Below are positions 1-7,023 of a DNA stretch of 7,138 nt, one piece after another. Location: NCBI GenBank assembly GCA_937896895.1, contig CALBNV010000058.1, positions 1-7,138 of the forward strand, written 5' to 3'. The first letter of the stretch is position 1, and each line of letters opens with the position of its first letter. The position numbers and the translations under genes are program-made. The notes under the pieces are model-generated. The model was not told the origin of the DNA and ran no database searches. It was given only the letters and a program-made list of their open reading frames with translations. Source of the DNA: an uncultured Bacteroidales bacterium. Lineage in GTDB: Bacteria > Bacteroidota > Bacteroidia > Bacteroidales > F082.

Positions 1-1
1 A

Positions 2-1333
<1,332 letters not shown>

Positions 1334-1343
1334 AAAATACATT

Positions 1344-2399
1344 ATGAAAACGATAATAACGAAAATGTCGATAATAGGCCTCATAGTTCTTATGATGGCA
1401 TCCTGCAAGAAGGACATGGAAATGCCGAGTGGTAAGTTTGTGAATATAAAAACGAATGAAATTACCGATGTAACTGGTTTTAGTGCTGTTGTGAGTGCAT
1501 ACGTCGGTGCAGGCTGTGACGTGCGCGGCGTGTGCTGGAGCGTATCACCTAACCCGACGGTCTCCAACTCCCACACCACCGACGGTAGCGGGACAGGCAG
1601 TTTCACGAGCAACATCACAGGACTGACAGCCAACACGACATACTACGTCCGTGCGTATGCCACCAACAGCGCAGGTACGAGTTATGGCGAACAAAAGAGT
1701 TTCACCACGACCTTCACGGTTAACGGCGTGACGTTTGAGATGGTAGCTGTTAATGGCGGCACGTTCACGATGGGGGCGACCTCTGAGCAGGGGAGTGATG
1801 CCGGAAGTGACGAGTTTCCGACGCACAGCGTGACGTTGAGTGACTACTACATGGGCAAGTTTGAGGTGACGCAGGAGCTTTGGAAGGCTGTTATGGGGAG
1901 CAACCCGAGCTATTTCAATGGCAGCAACCTTCCTGTGGAACGGGTCAGTTGGAACGACAGTCAGGAGTTTATCACCAAACTGAACGGTCTGACTGGGGCG
2001 AACTTCCGCCTGCCCACCGAGGCGGAGTGGGAGTACGCGGCCCGCGGCGGGAGCGAGAGCGGCGGCTACAAGTACAGCGGTAGCAACAGCATAAACGATG
2101 TGGCTTGGTACTATGACAACAGCGATTACAAGACTCACTCCGTTGGCACGAAGTCGCCTAACGAGCTCGGGATATACGACATGAGCGGCAACGTGTATGA
2201 GTGGTGTCAGGACTGGTACGGCAGCTACAGCAGCGGTTCGCAGACGAACCCCTATGGGCCGTCATCGGGCTCTGCCCGCGTGGTCCGTGGTGGCAGTTGG
2301 CGCATCATCGCGCGGTACTGTCGCGTGTCTTTTCGCACTTACAACTCGCCAGACTACCGTATCAACTACCTCGGTTTCCGCCTCGTGGTCTCTCAGTAA
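1344..2399 (+). CDS. Surface lipoprotein with FN3-like and SUMF1/FGE-like domains; candidate DGR target
   Basis: The 351-residue product starts with a lipoprotein signal (hydrophobic run 9-18, lipobox MASC, Cys21). CKKD after the cleavage site fits the Bacteroidota surface lipoprotein export signal, so display outside the cell is inferred. Residues about 34-122 form an FN3-like domain (GLTANTTYYVRAYATNSAG). Residues about 127-351 are a SUMF1/formylglycine-generating-enzyme domain: NGGTFTMG, FEVTQELW, RLPTEAEWEYAARGG (222-236), GIYDMSGNVYEWC (276-288), RVVRGGSW (312-319) and GFRL (344-347). Of the paired catalytic cysteines in true FGE (human C336/C341), the first aligns with Ile321 and only the second is kept (Cys326), so formylglycine synthesis is unlikely. 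The fold is of the C-type lectin class and more probably binds a ligand. The C-terminus has the pattern of a DGR variable region (separate entry). It follows the PEGA gene closely, suggesting a joint surface role. Nothing in the sequence identifies the ligand. Confidence 0.88.
   Translation: MKTIITKMSIIGLIVLMMASCKKDMEMPSGKFVNIKTNEITDVTGFSAVVSAYVGAGCDVRGVCWSVSPNPTVSNSHTTDGSGTGSFTSNITGLTANTTYYVRAYATNSAGTSYGEQKSFTTTFTVNGVTFEMVAVNGGTFTMGATSEQGSDAGSDEFPTHSVTLSDYYMGKFEVTQELWKAVMGSNPSYFNGSNLPVERVSWNDSQEFITKLNGLTGANFRLPTEAEWEYAARGGSESGGYKYSGSNSINDVAWYYDNSDYKTHSVGTKSPNELGIYDMSGNVYEWCQDWYGSYSSGSQTNPYGPSSGSARVVRGGSWRIIARYCRVSFRTYNSPDYRINYLGFRLVVSQ
2298..2384 (+). other. Candidate DGR variable region (W319-L347)
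   Basis: The codons fall in two classes. Positions R320, I321, I322, Y325, F330, T332, Y333, N334, D337, Y338, I340, N341, Y342 and L343 are CGC, ATC, ATC, TAC, TTT, ACT, TAC, AAC, GAC, TAC, ATC, AAC, TAC and CTC, so all end in C or T. The scaffold codons between them (GCG, TGT, CGC, GTG, TCT, CGC, TCG, CCA, CGT) almost lack adenine. R324 (CGG) could derive from CAG. Back-substitution gives a template of the form GGSW-NNN-A-Q-N-CRVS-N-R-NNN-SP-(D/N)N-R-NNNN-GFRL, which is the layout I know from SUMF1-type DGR targets in Bacteroidales. The segment lies at the 3' end of the gene, where DGR variable regions sit. No template repeat or reverse transcriptase is visible in this window, so the call is an inference from codon pattern and fold. 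Ordinary divergence of a SUMF1 domain is the alternative. Confidence 0.55.
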
Positions 2400-2420
2400 A
2401 CAGTCGGCTAATCCGTCCAT

Positions 2421-2559
2421 CTTGTAAGCTGCGGAGCCGGGGCGGTTTCCGCGGCGGAGTCGCCGAGGGCGGCAAGGGACGCAGCCGCACAGGGCGACGG
2501 AGCAGGCGGGAAACGCGGATTGTTCGACTTCGCTTCGCTCCGCTCACGAGGACGGCGGC
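2421..2559. other. GC-rich, structure-prone non-coding tract after the lipoprotein gene
   Basis: This stretch is much richer in G and C than its surroundings. It contains a perfect hairpin CGGCG-GAGT-CGCCG near 2452-2465 and an imperfect inverted pair, GGTTTCCGC near 2444 with GCGGGAAACGC near 2508, that could close a larger fold. Open frames through it are Arg/Gly-rich with no recognisable domain, so I do not call a protein. It could be a structured 3' untranslated region, a small RNA, or the remains of a repeat. Confidence 0.35.
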
Positions 2560-2565
2560 TTTTTT
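2536..2565 (+). terminator. Possible weak intrinsic terminator
   Basis: CGCTCC (2536-2541) can pair with GGA and GCG across a two-base bulge, followed by GGC and a run of six T (2560-2565). The stem is short and interrupted. The location, downstream of the lipoprotein gene and before a repeat spacer, suits a terminator. Confidence 0.25.
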
Positions 2566-2664
2566 AGTCTTTAGTCTTTAGTCTTTAGTTTTTAGTTTGG
2601 AGAGTTGAGAGTGGAGAGTGGAGTTTTTTTAGTTTGGAGTTTTGAGAGTGGAGAGAGGAGAGGG
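2563..2664. repeat. Intergenic heptamer low-complexity repeat
   Basis: The tract begins with five exact-period units, TTTAGTC three times and TTTAGTT twice (2563-2597). It then passes into degenerate units of the GGAGAGT/TGAGAGT type with interspersed AGTTTGGAGT. It carries no open frame of interest. Motifs such as AGTTTGGAG and TTGAGAGTGGAG recur as reverse complement in the 5311-5440 spacer, so both belong to one dispersed repeat family. Confidence 0.85.
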
Positions 2665-2683
2665 AAGACGATGTTGTCTGGCT

Positions 2684-2762
2684 GTAGAGACGCGCCGCTG
2701 ATATGAACCCCAAAAGTTGGACAAAAAACTTTTGGGGTTCATATCACACGCCCCGTCTCTAC
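2684..2762. repeat. Nested palindrome: 19-bp perfect hairpin inside a 9-bp inverted repeat
   Basis: The outer arms GTAGAGACG (2684-2692) and CGTCTCTAC (2754-2762) are exact reverse complements. Inside, after 7-8 unpaired bases on each side, gatatgaaccccaaaagtt (2700-2718) pairs perfectly with 2727-2745 over an 8-base loop (ggacaaaa). The inner arm resembles the TGA..CCCCAAAAGTTGGACA ends of IS3-family elements, read inward from both sides. A plausible reading is two IS ends brought head to head with the transposase lost, lying inside a GTAGAGAC-type palindromic repeat. A bidirectional terminator is also possible, although there is no neighbouring T run of useful length. The palindrome is plain in the sequence; the IS origin is inferred. 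Confidence 0.85.
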
Positions 2763-2864
2763 GGCTGTTACGCCGAGGGCTTGTTCTTGTTCCTGCAATG
2801 TACAACCAAGGTGGCCCAAAGATTTAAATGTCAAAAATTTTTTTAAAGCAATTGATAAATGTCT

Positions 2865-2872
2865 TATCTTTG
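2865..2872 (+). promoter_or_regulatory. Bacteroidota -7 promoter element (TATCTTTG)
   Basis: TATCTTTG followed by C fits the primary sigma consensus TAnnTTTG of Bacteroidota. It lies 19 bases before the ATG at 2892. This argues that the ATG at 2859, which would place the promoter inside the coding sequence, is not the real start. No clear -33 TTG at the usual spacing was found. Confidence 0.7.
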
Positions 2873-2891
2873 CGGCTTAATAAAACGAAAA

Positions 2892-4013
2892 ATGAACTTG
2901 ACTTTCAGGGAAATTGTCACCCACCGCGATTGGCATGATTTTATTGAGTTTCCGAAGAGATTATTCAAGGGGAATGCGCACTTCATCCCGAGTTTGGATT
3001 CCGATGAACACGACAGCCTCTACCGTGAGAAAAATCCGGCGTACAGCTACTGCGACGCGAAGTTCTGGCTCGCGGAGTCAGGCGGCAAGGCGGTCGGACG
3101 CGTCGGCGCCATCATCAACCGCCGCGCCAACGAGAAATGGAACGAGAAGTTCGTGCGCTTCGGCTGGTTCGACTTCATCGACGACTTCAAGGTGTGCAAG
3201 GCCTTGGTCGGGAAAGTCATCGAGTTCGGCAGACAGCACGGCATGACGAAGATACAGGGGCCTCTCGGCTTCACCGACATGGACAAGGAGTGCTGGGTCA
3301 CCGAGGGCTTCGAGAACCGCCAGAACATCTGCACGCTGTACAACCCGCCGTATTACATTGATTTCATCAAGAGGCTGGGCTTTGCCGTTGACTGTGAATG
3401 GCTTCAGTATAAGATGCCGGCCTCGCAGCCCGTCCCGGAGAAGGTGAGACGCCTGAGCCGTGTGATAGCCGAGAAATACAAGGTCAGGCTGCTCGAATTC
3501 ACAAAGGTGAAAGACATACTGAAATACGCGCATAAGGTCTTCCACTGCCTCAACGACGCCTTCAGCATCCTCTACGGCTTCGTCGAGCTGACGGAGACGG
3601 AGATTGACAACTACACCAATAAATACTTCCAGGTCCTTGACCCTGAGCTCGTCAAGCTTGTCGTTGACGAAAACGACGATGTCATCGCGTTCGCCATCGC
3701 CATGCCTTGTCTCGACGAGGCTTTCCGCAAGATCAACGGACGTCTCTTCCCGTTCGGATGGGCGCGTGTCCTGCACGACATACATCATTACCAGGACATC
3801 GACTTCCTGCTCAACGGCGTCAGCGGCAAATGGCAGGGCAAGGGCATACACGCCCTTTACCATCTTGCCATGAATGAGACGATGATAAGGAAAAAACTAC
3901 GCTTCGCATATTCAAACCCGCAGATCTCAGGCAATATGGCCGTCAAGGTGTGGGACTCGCAGTACGAATGCGAACAGCACTTCAAGCGTGCCGTGTTTTC
4001 AAAGGAGTTGTAA
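2892..4013 (+). CDS. GNAT-like N-acyltransferase family protein, substrate unknown
   Basis: The start at 2892 (MNLTFREI) is preferred over the in-frame ATG at 2859 because the TATCTTTGC promoter lies between them; the product is then 373 residues. I recognise it only as a GNAT-fold protein of the long, two-lobed kind common in Bacteroidota. The first half has FWLAESGGKAVGRVGAIIN, a strand-turn-strand like the GNAT core, then FGWFDFIDD and IQGPLGFTDMD. The second half has VDENDDVIAFAIAMP, then GKWQGKGIHALYHLAM, which resembles the acetyl-CoA pyrophosphate loop (Q/R-x-x-G-x-G/A), and NPQISGNMAVKVWD at the position of the usual Asn-containing helix. No signal peptide or membrane segment is seen, so it should be cytoplasmic. 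It is followed by the CPBP gene after a single base, so the two are co-transcribed. Acyl donor and acceptor cannot be told from the sequence. Confidence 0.75.
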   Translation: MNLTFREIVTHRDWHDFIEFPKRLFKGNAHFIPSLDSDEHDSLYREKNPAYSYCDAKFWLAESGGKAVGRVGAIINRRANEKWNEKFVRFGWFDFIDDFKVCKALVGKVIEFGRQHGMTKIQGPLGFTDMDKECWVTEGFENRQNICTLYNPPYYIDFIKRLGFAVDCEWLQYKMPASQPVPEKVRRLSRVIAEKYKVRLLEFTKVKDILKYAHKVFHCLNDAFSILYGFVELTETEIDNYTNKYFQVLDPELVKLVVDENDDVIAFAIAMPCLDEAFRKINGRLFPFGWARVLHDIHHYQDIDFLLNGVSGKWQGKGIHALYHLAMNETMIRKKLRFAYSNPQISGNMAVKVWDSQYECEQHFKRAVFSKEL

Positions 4014-4014
4014 G

Positions 4015-4890
4015 ATGTTCTTCCCAATCATAAAAAACAGCACACGCGGCGGCAGGATCTTCATCTTCCTGTTTCTGATGGTCTTCGGCTTCGTCTTCGG
4101 GACGGCACTCTCGGCGGTCGGATCCATCTTCTTCGGTGACACGATGTCGGAACTCGGCAAGCTCCGCTTCGCGCAGATTTCCGGGCAGCTGTTCGGCTTC
4201 CTGATACCGCCGCTTTTCTACGCCGCCTTGGTGAGAGAGAAACCGCTTGGCAGTCTAGGCTTTAAGAAGATGCCCGTGTGGGCGCTGCTCGGTGTCGTGG
4301 CGATGTTCACCGTGCTGCCGTTCAACAACCTCCTCACGGAATGGAACGAGGGTTTCACCTTGCCGGAATCGATGGCGGCAGTGGAGGAGATGCTGCGCAC
4401 AACAGAGGAGCTTGCAGAGAGAGTGATGACGCAGCTTGTCAGCGTTGACACCATCGGCGGCCTGATCATCAACATCCTGATGATTGGAGCACTCGCCGCC
4501 GTGAGCGAGGAGCTGCTGTTCCGCTCGGTCATACAACCCTTTTCAATAAAGGTGTGCAAGAACGCGTTTGCCGGAATAGCGGTGACAGCCGTGCTGTTCT
4601 CGGCCGTGCATTTCGAGTTCTACGGCTTCATCCCGAGAATCGTGCTCGGCTTCATGCTCGGCTATATGTATCACGTCACCGGCTCGATATGGACCTCAAT
4701 GCTGATGCATTTCGTGAATAACGCCACGATAGTGGTGCTTTATTACCTGAATTTCAATAATATAGTTGAAGTGGATGTCGAGAGCTTCGGCACATCTGAC
4801 AACATCTTTGTTATAATCGGCAGCATAGCGGTTACTGTCGCAATATTTGTTGTCTGTCACCGTTTAGGCAAACGCGACCAGAACACTTAA
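4015..4890 (+). CDS. CPBP family intramembrane glutamic endopeptidase
   Basis: The product is 291 residues from the ATG at 4015. This start has a good AAAGGAG (4001-4007) seven bases upstream and lies one base after the upstream stop; the in-frame ATG at 3988 would overlap the previous gene and lacks support. The protein is highly hydrophobic, with several membrane spans. All three CPBP (Abi, CAAX protease) motifs are intact: EExxxR as E165-E166-L-L-F-R170, FxxxH as F195-S-A-V-H199, and HxxxN as H232-F-V-N-N236. The family includes Rce1-like proteases and bacterial proteins tied to bacteriocin self-immunity and membrane protein processing; the substrate here is unknown. A Glu-rich amphipathic stretch (about 115-143) probably lies outside the bilayer. 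The neighbouring GNAT-like and GtrA-like genes suggest an envelope-related job but do not fix it. Confidence 0.9.
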   Translation: MFFPIIKNSTRGGRIFIFLFLMVFGFVFGTALSAVGSIFFGDTMSELGKLRFAQISGQLFGFLIPPLFYAALVREKPLGSLGFKKMPVWALLGVVAMFTVLPFNNLLTEWNEGFTLPESMAAVEEMLRTTEELAERVMTQLVSVDTIGGLIINILMIGALAAVSEELLFRSVIQPFSIKVCKNAFAGIAVTAVLFSAVHFEFYGFIPRIVLGFMLGYMYHVTGSIWTSMLMHFVNNATIVVLYYLNFNNIVEVDVESFGTSDNIFVIIGSIAVTVAIFVVCHRLGKRDQNT

Positions 4891-4914
4891 TGAACATTTG
4901 AACTTTAAACTATC

Positions 4915-5307
4915 ATGGCAATAGACAAAGTGTTGATTTACAAATTCCTGAAATTCGCAGCCGTGGGGTTCTCCGGGCTGTTCGTCGATTTCGGCATCAC
5001 GTATATCTTCAAGGAGAAGATAAAGGTCAACAAATACGTCAGCAATGCCATGGGGTTCATCTGTGCGGCGACATCGAACTACATCCTCAACAGGCTGTGG
5101 ACTTTCCAGAGTGCCAATGAGAACGTCGCCACCGAGTACGGCTCATTTATGGTTGTCTCCGCCATCGGCTTGGGAATCAACTCGTTGGTGTTGTGGATTC
5201 TGACCGACAAGATGAAATGGAACTTTTACATCAGCAAGGTCTTCGCCATCGGCTGCGCCACATTGTGGAACTTCTTCGCGAACCTGATGTTTACTTTTAG
5301 CCGTTAG
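4915..5307 (+). CDS. GtrA-like family membrane protein
   Basis: The 130-residue protein has four predicted membrane spans, the normal size and layout for the GtrA/DPMS-TM family. Family signatures are visible: KFLKFAAVGFSGLFVDFGIT at 10-29, NYILNRLWTF at 55-64 and WNFFANLMFTFSR at the C-terminus. Family members are thought to help move or present lipid-linked sugars (GtrA in O-antigen glucosylation) or to assist polyprenyl-phosphate sugar synthesis. No glycosyltransferase gene is adjacent here, so the partner is unknown. The start is 24 bases after the CPBP stop, consistent with the same transcript. Confidence 0.9.
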   Translation: MAIDKVLIYKFLKFAAVGFSGLFVDFGITYIFKEKIKVNKYVSNAMGFICAATSNYILNRLWTFQSANENVATEYGSFMVVSAIGLGINSLVLWILTDKMKWNFYISKVFAIGCATLWNFFANLMFTFSR

Positions 5308-5310
5308 TTA

Positions 5311-5440
5311 ACCCAAACCCAAACCAAAAACTCCACTCTCAACACTCCAAACTCCAAACTCTCTTAACTCTCCTCTTTTAACTGAAAAAACTCCACACTC
5401 CAAACTTTATAAACTTTCAAACTTTCAAACTTTATAAACT
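5311..5440. repeat. Intergenic heptamer/octamer low-complexity repeat, reverse orientation
   Basis: The spacer starts with CCCAAA units, moves into 7-base units of the AACTCCA/AACTCTC type (5329-5403) and ends in 8-base units of the AAACTTTC type (about 5410-5440). Read on the minus strand it gives the same AGTTTGGAG and TTGAGAGTGGAG words as the 2563-2664 tract, so the family occurs in both orientations. No gene is seen in it. Confidence 0.85.
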
Positions 5441-5446
5441 TTTTTG

Positions 5447-5454
5447 TATCTTTG
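5447..5454 (+). promoter_or_regulatory. Bacteroidota -7 promoter element for tatA-tatC (TATCTTTG)
   Basis: The 9-mer TATCTTTGC is identical to the one before the GNAT-like gene. It sits 25 bases upstream of the tatA ATG, at the edge of the repeat tract. It indicates that tatA-tatC has its own promoter rather than depending on the upstream operon. Confidence 0.7.
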
Positions 5455-5479
5455 CCGCCGATTTTAAAAACAGAAAATT

Positions 5480-5680
5480 ATGGCGACATTATTCCTTGGC
5501 GGTCTCGGCACCGGCGAAATCCTCCTCATAGTCTTGGTTATACTCCTGCTCTTCGGCGGCAAGAAGCTCCCCGAGATGATGCGCGGCATGGGACGCGGCG
5601 TGAGAGAGTTCAAAGACGCGATGGACAAGCCTCTCGACGACGAGAAGAAAGAAGAGAAGAAAGAAGACAAAAAAGACTGA
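5480..5680 (+). CDS. tatA: Sec-independent protein translocase subunit TatA/E
   Basis: The 66-residue product has the TatA plan. A short N-terminal membrane helix (about 13-25) begins with a polar residue (E13). The Phe-Gly hinge F25-G26 and the KKLPE motif follow, then an amphipathic helix (32-49) and a charged Lys/Glu/Asp tail. TatA oligomers form the passage for folded proteins carrying twin-arginine signals, recruited by TatC at the inner membrane. As is usual in Bacteroidota there is no separate tatB next to it, so this protein probably serves both roles. Its TGA shares one base with the tatC start. Confidence 0.95.
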   Translation: MATLFLGGLGTGEILLIVLVILLLFGGKKLPEMMRGMGRGVREFKDAMDKPLDDEKKEEKKEDKKD

Positions 5681-6498
5681 TGATGCCGGAAAAGAAGGTC
5701 GTGGGGCAGGATGACGTTGAGATGACCTTCGGGGAACATCTTGAAGAACTCCGCAAAGTGCTGATACACATTGCGGTGGCTTTTCTTTTGCTCTTCATCG
5801 TGCTGTTCACCTTCTTCAAAGGCGACATCATCGACCTTGTGTTTTACCCCTCGCAGAGCGGCTTCATCTCCAACCGTCTCATGGCCAAGCTCGCATCCGT
5901 CACCGGCGTGGAGGCGTTGAGGATCAACGCGGACCAGGTGCAGATCTATAACGTGAAGATGGCGGGGCAGTTCATGCTTCACATCAAGGCGTCGGCGGTC
6001 GGGGCACTCGTGGTGGGCTTCCCGTACATCATCGGGCAGCTGTGGGGTTTCGTGAGGCCCGCGCTCGGCAAGGAGATAAGAAGGCGCAGCCGCCGCATAG
6101 TGTGGAAAATCGTCTTCTGGTTCTTCCTCGGCGTCGGCTTCAGCTACTTCGTCATCGCGCCGCTCGGCATCAACTTCCTCGTCACCTACGAGGCCAACGG
6201 ACAGATAGAGAATATCATCGACGTCGGCTCGTACGTCAGCACGGTGCTCGGCGTCTGTTTCGCCGGCGGCTTGGTGTTTCAGCTGCCGTTGCTGATCCGG
6301 CTGCTGGCTTCGATAGGCATCGTCAACTCGGAATGGCTGCGGAAGAATCGCAAGATCGCGATAGTGGTGCTACTCGTCATCTCGGCCATGATCACGCCGC
6401 CCGACGTCATGAGCCAGCTGCTCATCTTCCTGCCGTTCTACCTCCTCTATGAATACGGCATCACGATAGCGAAGAAAATCGAGAGGCAAGAAAAATAA
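5680..6498 (+). CDS. tatC: Sec-independent protein translocase subunit TatC
   Basis: The product is 272 residues from the ATG at 5680, which overlaps the tatA stop as TGATG; a second ATG follows at once (5683) and cannot be excluded as the start. An open frame extends further upstream but runs through the tatA promoter and gene, so it is not used. TatC hallmarks are present: HLEELR (20-25) on the cytoplasmic N-terminus, FVRPALGKE (124-132, with E132 at the place of the functionally important Glu103 of E. coli), SAMITPPDVMSQ (235-246) and about six membrane helices. TatC binds the twin-arginine signal peptide and organises the translocase. The loop at 57-92 between the first two helices is longer than in E. 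coli TatC. Translational coupling to tatA is expected from the overlap. Confidence 0.96.
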   Translation: MMPEKKVVGQDDVEMTFGEHLEELRKVLIHIAVAFLLLFIVLFTFFKGDIIDLVFYPSQSGFISNRLMAKLASVTGVEALRINADQVQIYNVKMAGQFMLHIKASAVGALVVGFPYIIGQLWGFVRPALGKEIRRRSRRIVWKIVFWFFLGVGFSYFVIAPLGINFLVTYEANGQIENIIDVGSYVSTVLGVCFAGGLVFQLPLLIRLLASIGIVNSEWLRKNRKIAIVVLLVISAMITPPDVMSQLLIFLPFYLLYEYGITIAKKIERQEK

Positions 6499-6530
6499 AG
6501 TTTCGCTTTCAGAAACAACCTTTATTTTCC
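6499..6530. terminator. Possible weak terminator between convergent genes
   Basis: GTTTC (6500-6504) and GAAAC (6512-6516) can form a 5-bp stem over a 7-base loop, followed by AACCTTTATTTT. The site lies in the 23-base gap between tatC and the convergent toxin gene. The stem is short, so the call is tentative. Confidence 0.25.
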
Positions 6531-6800
6531 AAATAAGTCAGAATGGATGCCGGTATTTGTGAATAACATTATCAATTCGTTATCGTATTGTTTACAAATT
6601 AGAAGCCAATCAGGTTTTATATGGCACTCCCAGCAATTTGAATATTTGCCTGAAAGTTTATGTTGTTGATATTTATTGGGTAAATGACCGTCTTCGATAA
6701 GAATCTTCATGGCTTTGTCAATCAGATCCATGTTTAGCCCCCGTTTTTTGCATAAAGAATAATCTCTTTCAAATTGGTTTGTGGTTCTGAATTTGTACAT
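6522..6800 (-). CDS. YafQ-type mRNA interferase toxin (RelE superfamily)
   Basis: The 92-residue basic protein is the toxin of a type II toxin-antitoxin pair. Its C-terminal half closely follows E. coli YafQ: H47-K-L-S-G-K, W-E-C-H60-I-K-P-D64-W65-L-L-I, and T-G-I-H86-S-D-L-F90. The residues reported for YafQ catalysis (His50, His63, Asp67, Trp68, His87, Phe91) all have counterparts here, so the enzyme should be active. YafQ cuts mRNA on the ribosome, at in-frame AAA codons followed by A or G in E. coli; the same specificity here is an inference. Its ATG overlaps the antitoxin TAA by one base (TAATG), the usual coupling of such pairs. The region is distinctly AT-rich compared with tatC, as expected for acquired DNA. 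Confidence 0.92.
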   Translation of the reverse strand: MYKFRTTNQFERDYSLCKKRGLNMDLIDKAMKILIEDGHLPNKYQQHKLSGKYSNCWECHIKPDWLLICKQYDNELIMLFTNTGIHSDLFGK

Positions 6801-6995
6801 TATGAGTTCATTTTTCTGATGAAGTCGTCAACGTTGTCGTATGAATTTACAAGCCCCATTTTTTCTTCTTCAAGAGAAATGTCGATTTTGTTTTGTCTGT
6901 CTGACAATCCTGAAAACACCGCTTGTGAGGATTTGTTCAAGCATTGTTGTGGCTAATGAATTAGAACTGTCGTACTCCAAAATTATAGTGTTCAT
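6800..6995 (-). pseudogene. Antitoxin gene of the YafQ pair with an apparent 1-base frameshift
   Basis: Hand translation of the minus strand from the ATG at 6995 gives MNTIILEYDSSNSLATTMLE and on to residue 41, ending at a TGA at 6872-6870. The next frame carries the expected antitoxin tail, KIDISLEEEKMGLV then SYDNVDDFIRKMNS, and stops with a TAA at 6802-6800 overlapping the toxin start. The two frames join smoothly (VRQT-NKIDISLEE) if one A is removed from either AAAA run (plus-strand T runs 6886-6889 or 6891-6894). The repaired product would be 64 residues, a normal antitoxin size, with an N-terminal binding part and an acidic C-terminal toxin-binding helix. The shift could be a sequencing or assembly error in a homopolymer, a real mutation, or a site of slippage. 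Because the neighbouring toxin looks intact, a true knockout would be hard to tolerate. Confidence 0.65.
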
Positions 6996-7015
6996 TTTTT
7001 TTATTATTTTGTGTG

Positions 7016-7023
7016 CAAAAATA
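7016..7023 (-). promoter_or_regulatory. Candidate -7 element for the toxin-antitoxin pair (TATTTTTG)
   Basis: On the minus strand TATTTTTG matches TAnnTTTG and lies 20 bases before the antitoxin ATG, giving a short leader. The surrounding sequence is very AT-rich, which raises the odds of a chance match, and no -33 element was found. Confidence 0.4.

Noticed and set aside
2372..2452. Exact 10-base direct repeat CGGTTTCCGC at 2372-2381 and 2443-2452 flanking the end of the candidate variable region
   Set aside because: Too short to treat as the paired homing sequences of a DGR, and a chance match is plausible in GC-rich DNA.
2201..2581. Plus-strand open frame of 126 codons over the lipoprotein 3' end and the GC-rich tract
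   Set aside because: It is out of frame with the lipoprotein, rich in Arg/Gly from GC-rich DNA, with no domain; judged a shadow.
2400..2860. Search for a DGR template repeat in the spacer after the lipoprotein gene
   Set aside because: By eye no near-copy of the 2298-2384 segment with AAC/AAT codons is present on either strand in this window, and no reverse transcriptase frame is seen.
3078..3863. Long minus-strand open frame of 261 codons inside the GNAT-like gene
   Set aside because: It is a shadow of the opposite strand of a GC-rich gene with strong codon bias; no family resemblance seen.
5452..5679. Upstream in-frame extension of tatC to an ATG at 5452
   Set aside because: It overlaps the whole of tatA and part of its promoter; its translation is Arg-rich and unlike TatC. 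The ATG at 5680 in the TGATG overlap gives a normal TatC N-terminus.
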